Below, piece after piece: positions 5,920 through 10,998 of a stretch of DNA of 10,998 nt. Below the pieces are notes generated by a model. That model saw only the letters and a list, made by a program, of their open reading frames with translations, was not told the origin of the DNA and ran no database searches. Origin of the DNA: Clostridia bacterium (GTDB taxonomy: Bacteria; Bacillota; Clostridia; Oscillospirales; Butyricicoccaceae); the NCBI GenBank assembly GCA_017552495.1, contig JAFZPW010000010.1, positions 1-10,998 of the forward strand. Reading direction: 5' to 3'. Position 1 is the first letter of the stretch. The number at the start of each line of letters is the position of its first letter. The position numbers and the translations under genes are program-made.

Positions 5920-6522
5920 ATGGATTTTCGCAAAACAGTTTTTATCAGAAGCGCGGCGAAGCAGGCGGATTTCCCCGCCGACAGCCGACCCCGGGTGATC
6001 TTTGCCGGGCGGTCTAATGTCGGAAAATCCTCCACGCTTAATTGCGTGGTGGGGAAGAAGGGATTTGCCCGGGTCAGTTCCGTCCCCGGAAAGACGGTTT
6101 TTGTCAATCTGTTTCTGGTGGAGGACAGCGGGTGGCTGGTGGATCTGCCTGGCTATGGATATTCCAAAACATCGCGGCAGGAAAGAGAGCGGTATTCCCG
6201 CCTGATCGAAGCGTATTTTGCCGCCGATCAGGAAAATATCCGCAGGATCTATCTTATTGTTGACGCCCGGCATAAGCCTACGGCAGACGACGTGGCCATG
6301 GTGGAATGGGTGCGCTACTACGGGAAACCGCTCACCGTGGTGGCGAATAAACTGGACAAGCTGAAAAAATCGGAAATCGAGCCGAACCTTGCGCGGATTC
6401 GCGAAACGCTGTCGCTGTCAGATACGGATCTTCTGATTCCCTTTTCTGCCGAAAAAGGAACGAATTGCGATCTATTAAAACAAGATATTCAAAATGCAAT
6501 AGAGGAGAGGCAGACCGTATGA
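5920..6522 (+). CDS. engB: Ribosome-biogenesis GTPase EngB/YsxC (YihA)
   Basis: EngB is an essential TrmE-Era-EngA-family GTPase that acts in late assembly of the large ribosomal subunit. The 200-residue length is typical. All G motifs are present: G1 GRSNVGKS (30-37), the G2 threonine in the VPGKT switch (55-59), G3 DLPGYG (75-80), G4 NKLDK (143-147) and G5 SAEKG (176-180). The GRSNVGKSS and DLPGYGY forms are diagnostic for EngB against other small GTPases. The ATG at 5920 is preferred over an in-frame ATG at 5884, because 5884 lies inside lon, whereas 5920 has gtgagg five bases upstream and gives the family N-terminus. It follows lon after seven bases, the conserved lon-engB order of Firmicutes, and its TGA overlaps the lysA ATG. 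Confidence 0.97.
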   Translation: MDFRKTVFIRSAAKQADFPADSRPRVIFAGRSNVGKSSTLNCVVGKKGFARVSSVPGKTVFVNLFLVEDSGWLVDLPGYGYSKTSRQERERYSRLIEAYFAADQENIRRIYLIVDARHKPTADDVAMVEWVRYYGKPLTVVANKLDKLKKSEIEPNLARIRETLSLSDTDLLIPFSAEKGTNCDLLKQDIQNAIEERQTV

Positions 6523-7823
6523 AAACCTATTACAGCGAACACTTCACCATCGGAGAAAACGGACATATTTCGCTGGACGGACTTGATCTGGTCAAGGTTG
6601 CCGAAGAATTCGGCACGCCTGCCTATGTGATGAGCGAGAGCCATCTGCGGGAAAACTGCCGCGCTTTTACCCGGGCGATGCGCCGAAACTTCGGGGAACG
6701 CTGTAAGGTGGCCTATGCCAGCAAAGCGCTGTGCGCCAGGTTTCTGTATCCCATTCTGGCTTCCGAGGGGATCCATGCCGACGTGGTTTCCGGCGGCGAG
6801 TTGTATACTGCGCTCAAGGCGGAATTTGATCCGAAACACCTGCATTTCCACGGCAACAACAAAACCGTGGCAGAGTTGGAAATGGCCGTTGACTGCGGGA
6901 TCGGCTCCATCATCCTTGACGCCATGGAAGAAGTTGACCGGCTGGAAGCCATCTGTGCCGCAAGAGACATCCATCAGCGCGTGCTGTTTCGGGTGAAGCC
7001 TGGCGTGCATGCCGATACGCATGCATTTATTTCCACCGGACAAAACGACAGCAAGTTTGGCTTCGGCATCCAAGACGGCGAGGCCATGCGCATGGCACGG
7101 CATATTTTGGAGCAGGAGCATCTGGACTTTTCCGGCATTCATTGTCACATCGGCTCGCAGGTCTTCAGCCTCGACGGCTTTGCCCGGGCGGCAAAGATTA
7201 TGTTTGACTTCTTTTGCCAGATCGAGAGAGAACTCCATATCACCATGGACGAGTTGATCGTGGGCGGCGGCTTCGGCGTGAAATATATGCCGGAAGATGA
7301 GCCGGGCACCTTTGATGAGAAAATTGACACCATGGGTAAGGTTTTGCGGGAAGAGGCTGAAAAACAAGGGCGCGTGCTTCCGGAGATCGTGATCGAGCCG
7401 GGACGTTCCATGGTGTGTGCCGCCGGCTGCACTCTGTATACCGTGGGATCCGTTCGCGACATCCGGGACGGACGTTGCTATGTTTCGGTAGACGGCGGCA
7501 TGACGGACAATCCCCGCTTTGCACTGTATCAGGCAAATTATGACGCGGTGGTGGCCAATCGCGCTGCAGCGCCGCGAGACAAGCTGCAGACCATCGCGGG
7601 CCGTTGCTGCGAGAGCGGCGATCTGGTGGCGCGGGATCTGCAGTTTCAAGCGGCAAAGGCGGGAGATATCCTCTGCGTTTTTGCCACCGGCGCTTATAAT
7701 TTTTCTATGGCCTCCAATTACAACCGCGTCCCCCGTCCGCCTATTTTACTGATCTGTGACGGCGTCGTGCGGGAGGTGGTGCGCAGGGAGACCTATGAGG
7801 ATTTGATTCACAACGACCTTTGA
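6519..7823 (+). CDS. lysA: Diaminopimelate decarboxylase
   Basis: LysA is a PLP enzyme that decarboxylates meso-diaminopimelate to L-lysine, the last step of lysine synthesis. At 434 residues it has family length. The PLP-binding lysine is in VAYASKAL (Lys69). Other fold-III decarboxylase signatures are the HIGSQ segment, a glycine-rich phosphate loop (VGGGFGVKY), IEPGRSMV, DGGMTDNPRFALY, and the catalytic Cys-Glu-Ser-Gly-Asp (364-368). DGGMxDxPR distinguishes LysA-type enzymes from ornithine/arginine decarboxylases in most families. The ATG at 6519 overlaps the engB stop (ATGA) and has agaggagagg at 6501-6510; an upstream in-frame ATG at 6465 lies inside engB and is unlikely. The next gene begins 25 bases on, with no terminator visible between. 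Confidence 0.97.
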   Translation: MKTYYSEHFTIGENGHISLDGLDLVKVAEEFGTPAYVMSESHLRENCRAFTRAMRRNFGERCKVAYASKALCARFLYPILASEGIHADVVSGGELYTALKAEFDPKHLHFHGNNKTVAELEMAVDCGIGSIILDAMEEVDRLEAICAARDIHQRVLFRVKPGVHADTHAFISTGQNDSKFGFGIQDGEAMRMARHILEQEHLDFSGIHCHIGSQVFSLDGFARAAKIMFDFFCQIERELHITMDELIVGGGFGVKYMPEDEPGTFDEKIDTMGKVLREEAEKQGRVLPEIVIEPGRSMVCAAGCTLYTVGSVRDIRDGRCYVSVDGGMTDNPRFALYQANYDAVVANRAAAPRDKLQTIAGRCCESGDLVARDLQFQAAKAGDILCVFATGAYNFSMASNYNRVPRPPILLICDGVVREVVRRETYEDLIHNDL

Positions 7824-7848
7824 TCCGACACAGAAGAGGGGGGACGGA

Positions 7849-8508
7849 ATGCTGTTTCATTATTCTATCCAGGAAATCGCGCTTCTGGTCCCGTGCGTTC
7901 TGCTTGCGCTGATGCTGCATGAACTGGCGCACGGATGGGCGGCTTATCTGCTGGGCGATGAAACCGCAAAAGAGGCGGGACGCCTTTCCTTTAATCCGCT
8001 GCGGCATTTGGATCCCATCGGGACGCTTTGTATGTTGCTGGCCGGTGTCGGCTGGGCAAAACCCGTGCCCGTCAATCCCAATCGCTTTCATATCCGAAAC
8101 CGGAAGTTTGGCGTCGCGCTCACCGGCGCGGCGGGCCCGCTTTGCAACTTTATTTTGGCGTTTGTCTCCCTTTTGGCATATGGCGTATGGATGATTCGCA
8201 GCGGGGGTGAAATGCCGCAAAGCGCCGTAACGGCGCTTACTATGTTTGCCGGGCTCAACATCGGTTTGGGCGCGTTCAACCTGATTCCTGTCCCGCCGCT
8301 GGACGGCTCCCGGATCCTGCTTCCGTTTTTGCCGGACAAGGCGGCCTTATTTCTGCACCGCTATGAACGGTATATCGGTATGGTCTTTTTCCTTCTGCTT
8401 ATTACCGATTTGCTGGATGGACCCATCGGCGCCGTTCGCGGCGCCATTGCCGACCGGATCGTCGCTCTGGCATTTGGCCTTGCGCGCCTGCTGGGAGGTG
8501 CGGCATGA
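7849..8508 (+). CDS. Site-2-protease-family (M50) membrane metalloprotease
   Basis: This is an integral-membrane zinc metalloprotease of peptidase family M50, of the short YwhC/FtsH-independent type without a PDZ domain. The zinc-binding HELAH is at residues 24-28 inside the first hydrophobic helix, and the third ligand motif is NLIPVPPLDG (144-153, Asp152). Additional membrane segments fall at about 88-117 and 127-150, with a C-terminal hydrophobic helix near 170-187. FNPLRHLDPIGTL and the AKPVPVNP stretch are family hallmarks. The natural substrate of this subgroup is not established; similar genes often sit beside scpA in Firmicutes. The ATG at 7849 has a purine-rich gagggggga sequence just upstream. 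Its TGA overlaps the scpA ATG (ATGA), indicating coupled translation. Confidence 0.93.
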   Translation: MLFHYSIQEIALLVPCVLLALMLHELAHGWAAYLLGDETAKEAGRLSFNPLRHLDPIGTLCMLLAGVGWAKPVPVNPNRFHIRNRKFGVALTGAAGPLCNFILAFVSLLAYGVWMIRSGGEMPQSAVTALTMFAGLNIGLGAFNLIPVPPLDGSRILLPFLPDKAALFLHRYERYIGMVFFLLLITDLLDGPIGAVRGAIADRIVALAFGLARLLGGAA

Positions 8509-9284
8509 AAGAAGTGACCTATCATCTCCAGGTCTTTGACGGCCCGCTGGATCTTTTACTCCATTTGCTTTCCAAGAATAAGGTGGAGATCAAGGATATC
8601 CCCATTTCTGAAATTTTGGAGCAATACTTGGAATACATCCGGCGGATGCAGGAGTTTGATTTGGAGGTGGCGTCAGAGTTTATCACCATGGCGGCGCAGC
8701 TTATGTATATCAAGTCCAAAATGCTGCTTCCCGTGTATGACGACGATCCGCAGGAGGATCCCCGCGCCGGACTGGTGGAAGCGCTGCTGGAATATCAGCG
8801 CATCAAGGAAGCGGGAAGCGCCCTGAGCCTGCGGGCGCAGATTGGCCGGGATATTTTTGTGAAAGGGCAGGAGCCGCTGGAAAAAGACCGAGCTGCCATT
8901 CGATATCACTATACATACGAAGCCCTGACACAGGCGTTGGAGGATATTTTTCAACGGGCACAGCGCAAACTTCCGCCGCCGGTAACGGTTTTTCAGGGAA
9001 TCGTCGGCCGCGAGCCGATCTCGGTAGAGAGCAAAATCGGAGATTTGGTGCGGCATTTTGTACATACAAAACGGTTAAACTTTGAAAAACTGGTGCTTTC
9101 GGCTCAAAGCCGCTCGGAGATTGTGGCGATCTTTCTGGCGGTGCTGGAGCTTTCACGCACTCGTAAAATTATGATCGAAGAAACAGAAGAAGATGGTTAT
9201 ACGCTGCGGCTTGCTACCAGAGAAGAGCAGCGGGCAGATGCGCTGTATCGCGCCGAGGACGAAGAACATGACAGAATTGACTGA
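8505..9284 (+). CDS. scpA: Segregation and condensation protein A
   Basis: ScpA is the kleisin subunit that bridges the heads of the SMC dimer and, with ScpB, forms the condensin that organises and separates newly replicated chromosomes. It has 259 residues, the usual length. The N-terminal kleisin helix domain is diagnostic: YHLQVFDGPLDLLLHLL (6-22), IPISEILEQYL, and FITMAAQLMYIKSKMLLP. The acidic/linker region follows with the helix ending LLEYQRIKE, and the C-terminal winged-helix segment (about 180-259) has the expected VAIFLAVLELSR motif. The ATG at 8505 overlaps the M50 gene's stop, with gggaggtg just upstream. It overlaps scpB by 17 bases. Confidence 0.97.
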   Translation: MKEVTYHLQVFDGPLDLLLHLLSKNKVEIKDIPISEILEQYLEYIRRMQEFDLEVASEFITMAAQLMYIKSKMLLPVYDDDPQEDPRAGLVEALLEYQRIKEAGSALSLRAQIGRDIFVKGQEPLEKDRAAIRYHYTYEALTQALEDIFQRAQRKLPPPVTVFQGIVGREPISVESKIGDLVRHFVHTKRLNFEKLVLSAQSRSEIVAIFLAVLELSRTRKIMIEETEEDGYTLRLATREEQRADALYRAEDEEHDRID

Positions 9285-9888
9285 ACTGGAATGCACGCTG
9301 GAAGCGGTATTGTTTGCGGCGGGCGATTCTGTGAGCGAGGGAAAGTTATGCGCCGTTTTACAGATTGACAAGGGCACCTTGGAGGCTGCGGCGCAGGAAT
9401 TGGCGGATTATTATGATTTTAATCGCCGGGGAATTCGGCTCCTTCATCTGGATGACCGCTATCAGTTAGCCTCCCGGGGCGATTATGCCTCGGCGGTTCG
9501 CGGCGTTTTGGAGACCCGCAAGCCGCAAAACCTCACGCCCTCCGCCTTGGAGGTTCTGGCCATCGTCGCCTATAAGCAGCCTGTGACAAAAACATACATT
9601 GAGCAGGTGCGCGGCGTGGACAGTACCTATACCGTCAACAGCCTTGCGGAAAAAGGTCTGATTGAGGACTGCGGACGCTTGGACGTGCCGGGCCGTCCGA
9701 TCCTTTATCGCACAACAGAGAGTTTTTTGCGCTCCTTTGGCTTAAGTTCGGTGAGCCAGCTTCCTTCGCTGGACAGTTTTGGCGACGAAGACAATCAGCA
9801 ATTGATGATTAGCGAACTGGAGGAGGCCGTGCCGCCGCAGGAGGAAGAGACGGAGCAAGCAGATGTTTTGAAAGAAAGCGAGGACTGA
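9268..9888 (+). CDS. scpB: Segregation and condensation protein B
   Basis: ScpB is a dimer of tandem winged-helix domains that binds ScpA in the SMC-ScpAB complex on the nucleoid. It has 206 residues. Characteristic segments are LECTLEAVLFAAGDSVS near the start, LEVLAIVAYKQPVTKTYIEQVRG in the second domain (the LAIVAYKQP motif is diagnostic), and RPILYRTTESFLRSFGL. The last 25-30 residues are acidic (Glu-rich, PPQEEETEQ) and probably disordered. The ATG at 9268 is chosen over an in-frame ATG at 9193, because 9268 gives the family N-terminus and has gagg at 9255-9258. The start lies inside scpA, a 17-base overlap. Confidence 0.97.
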   Translation: MTELTELECTLEAVLFAAGDSVSEGKLCAVLQIDKGTLEAAAQELADYYDFNRRGIRLLHLDDRYQLASRGDYASAVRGVLETRKPQNLTPSALEVLAIVAYKQPVTKTYIEQVRGVDSTYTVNSLAEKGLIEDCGRLDVPGRPILYRTTESFLRSFGLSSVSQLPSLDSFGDEDNQQLMISELEEAVPPQEEETEQADVLKESED

Positions 9889-9889
9889 A

Positions 9890-10543
9890 TTGCTGAAAAT
9901 TATCGGCTTTGTGTTTTTGGGTCTGTTGCTGTTGCTTCTGCTTCTCCTGCTGCTGCCCATTCGTGTTCGCGTCCGGTATGACGGAACGTTTCGATTGTGG
10001 GCAGGGCTGGGTGCCGTTGATTTTTTGATCCTTCCGCTGAAAAAGAAATCAAAAAAGCCCAAACTGCAAACGGAAAAGACGAAAAAAAAGAAACGCCTCA
10101 AAACAAACAAATCGAAAAAACAGACGCAAAAGTTCACGCTCGATGAAATATTCTCTTATGCGCGGCTGATTTTAGACGCTTTGGGAAAACTGAAACGACG
10201 TCTGGTGATTCGCCATCTGGAGCTTGCGCTTAACGTGGGCGGAAGGGATGCCGGAACAGCCGCGCTGACCTATGGGCGTATTGCCGCAGGAATTTCGGCG
10301 CTTTATCCCATCTTGCAGCGCAATTTGCGGATCCGGAAAACAGATATTCGCGTTGACGCCGCGTTGGAGCAAACCGAGATCAACGCCGTGGCAGATATTG
10401 CGGTAGCGGCCTGTCCGCTGCGGCTGCTGGTTGCGGCGATGGTGATCCTAATGGAATTTCTGAAAGTCAAACGAAAGAAGAAAACAACAGGTTTTGTGAA
10501 TGACACTGAGAAAGGTGGTACTTCCAATGAGCAGCATCAATGA
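9890..10543 (+). CDS. DUF2953 (YtfI-like) membrane-anchored protein
   Basis: The frame begins with TTG at 9890, one base after the scpB stop, with agcgagga (9878-9885) as ribosome site; no ATG or GTG lies near. It encodes a 217-residue protein with an N-terminal membrane anchor containing eleven consecutive leucines (12-22), then PIRVRVRYDG. A Lys-rich linker follows (about 51-81, including KTKKKKRLK). The C-terminal domain has RRLVIRHLELALNVGGRDAGTAALTYG and a segment ending INAVADIAVAACPLRLL, which match the DUF2953/YtfI pattern as I recall it. Its place directly upstream of gerW, as ytfI-ytfJ in Bacillus, strengthens the call. Function is unproven; linkage to sporulation or germination through GerW is likely. 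Its end overlaps the start of gerW by 17 bases. Confidence 0.85.
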   Translation: MLKIIGFVFLGLLLLLLLLLLLPIRVRVRYDGTFRLWAGLGAVDFLILPLKKKSKKPKLQTEKTKKKKRLKTNKSKKQTQKFTLDEIFSYARLILDALGKLKRRLVIRHLELALNVGGRDAGTAALTYGRIAAGISALYPILQRNLRIRKTDIRVDAALEQTEINAVADIAVAACPLRLLVAAMVILMEFLKVKRKKKTTGFVNDTEKGGTSNEQHQ

Positions 10544-10889
10544 CGCCATGAACTCCACCATGGAAAAATTGCGCGAACTGGTGGACGTAAACGCCGTGGT
10601 GGGCCAGCCCATCCATACGCCCGACGGCACCGTTTTGATCCCCGTTTCCAAGGTAATCTTTGGCTTTGCTTCCGGCGGAACTGACGGCACCAATATCCGC
10701 TACGGCGCCGGGAGCGGCGCGGGCGTTACCATCGTTCCACTGGCCTTTGTGGTAATCAGCAACGGAAATATTCGGATGCTCTATATTGAGCCGCCGGCAA
10801 ATTCCACGCTGGACAAGGCGGTGGACATGATCCCCGGCATCGTGGATCGCTTTACAAAAGGTTCTGCCAAAGAAGATCCGATTTATTGA
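10527..10889 (+). CDS. ytfJ: Spore germination/sporulation protein GerW (YtfJ family)
   Basis: GerW/YtfJ is a small protein of the Bacillus forespore inner membrane, needed for normal spore germination in B. subtilis; clostridial orthologues are usually next to DUF2953. The 120 residues show the family pattern: DVNAVVGQPI, the IPVSKVIFGFASGG strand region, GSGAGVTIVPLAFVVI in the middle, and VDMIPGIVDRF at the end. It is shorter than the 151-residue Bacillus protein because the C-terminal extension is missing. The ATG at 10527 has aaaggtgg (10511-10518) eight bases upstream; an in-frame ATG at 10500 lacks a ribosome site and lies further inside the DUF2953 gene. No clear sigma-F/sigma-G promoter could be recognised upstream, so expression in the forespore is inferred from the family only. 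Confidence 0.93.
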   Translation: MSSINDAMNSTMEKLRELVDVNAVVGQPIHTPDGTVLIPVSKVIFGFASGGTDGTNIRYGAGSGAGVTIVPLAFVVISNGNIRMLYIEPPANSTLDKAVDMIPGIVDRFTKGSAKEDPIY

Positions 10890-10909
10890 CCGCCGCATAA
10901 AAACGGCTT

Positions 10910-10934
10910 CCTGCCCGTATGCTTTACGGGCAGG
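10910..10934 (+). promoter_or_regulatory. GC-rich hairpin covering the ribosome-site region of the last gene
   Basis: The arms cctgcccgta (10910-10919) and tacgggcagg (10925-10934) pair perfectly over 10 bases with a 5-base loop (10920-10924). Downstream is tgatcgtttt, with only four Ts, so it is a weak terminator candidate. The 3' arm overlaps caggtga (10931-10937), the most likely ribosome site of the following reading frame, so the hairpin could limit its translation. It may therefore be a partial terminator or attenuator after gerW, or a translational control element. Confidence 0.55.
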
Positions 10935-10942
10935 TGATCGTT

Positions 10943-10998
10943 TTGAAAAAAAGCATTCTGATCGGACTGATTCTTTTATTTGTGCTCCCGTCTTGGGC
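10943..10998 (+). CDS. Start of an exported protein, 5' end only
   Basis: The frame is open from 10919 to the window edge. The TTG at 10943, with aggtga (10932-10937) upstream, gives MKKSILIGLILLFVLPSW, a typical signal peptide: two lysines, then a long hydrophobic core. In-frame GTG 10934 and ATG 10919 are alternative starts, the latter lacking a ribosome site and lying inside the hairpin. The identity cannot be read from 18 residues. A D-alanyl-D-alanine carboxypeptidase (DacB/DacF type) often follows gerW in clostridia as I recall, so that is a guess only. The start of an exported protein is moderately sure. Confidence 0.6.
   Translation, partial: MKKSILIGLILLFVLPSW

Noticed and set aside
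5091..6107. Minus-strand 338-codon open frame across the lon/engB junction
   Set aside because: It runs antisense to conserved catalytic motifs of lon and engB and has no family resemblance.
6489..7649. Minus-strand 386-codon open frame opposite lysA
   Set aside because: It is antisense to a clearly conserved lysA; long mirror frames are usual in this codon composition.
1..10998. CRISPR arrays, tRNA or rRNA genes, insertion sequences, toxin-antitoxin or defence genes
   Set aside because: None could be recognised on either strand; all long frames are explained by core genes.

Overview
The window reads as chromosomal DNA from an endospore-forming, low-to-mid GC Firmicute of class Clostridia, most likely a gut Oscillospiraceae-type organism. 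The reasons are the AGGAGG-type ribosome sites, the lon-engB pair, the scpA-scpB-DUF2953-gerW(ytfJ) order, a SpoVK/CbbX-type AAA+ gene and an uncharacterised Cys-rich gene that looks clostridial. The species is not determined. Almost everything is core housekeeping or sporulation material. No phage, transposon, CRISPR, toxin-antitoxin or defence system is visible.

Layout. (1) 1-648: 3' part of a SpoVK/CbbX-family AAA+ ATPase, cut by the window edge at the Walker A lysine. (2) 649-1072: a scarred stretch without an intact gene. It holds a long AT-rich imperfect palindrome and a very AT-rich island (28 G+C of 120 bases at 781-900). At an abrupt composition change near 960 it meets a C-terminal fragment of an Opp/Dpp-type peptide-transporter ATPase. 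(3) 1073-2345: a small one-span membrane protein overlapping that fragment's stop codon, a strong terminator, and a two-domain GNAT-like acetyltransferase ending at a bidirectional terminator. (4) 2383-3349 on the minus strand: a 291-residue protein with 17 cysteines, preceded by an overlapping 32-codon reading frame. (5) 3399-10998 on the plus strand: a good sigma-A-type promoter, then a tightly packed run lon - engB - lysA - M50 protease - scpA - scpB - DUF2953 - gerW, and the first codons of an exported protein.

How the genes relate. The long plus-strand run has gaps of 0-30 bp or short overlaps and no convincing internal promoter, so it is probably one operon or a few nested units. It combines protein quality control (Lon), ribosome assembly (EngB), lysine/diaminopimelate metabolism (LysA), a membrane metalloprotease, the SMC-ScpAB chromosome condensin, and a sporulation pair (DUF2953/YtfI-like plus GerW/YtfJ). 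The last partial gene begins with a signal peptide. Its place after gerW would suit a D-Ala-D-Ala carboxypeptidase, but the visible residues cannot show that.

The parts most worth a second look are the decayed transporter remnant next to the AT-rich island, the Cys-rich minus-strand gene with its overlapping small ORF, and two hairpins placed directly before start regions (1383-1422 and 10910-10934). I do not see convincing evidence of a new multi-gene system here.
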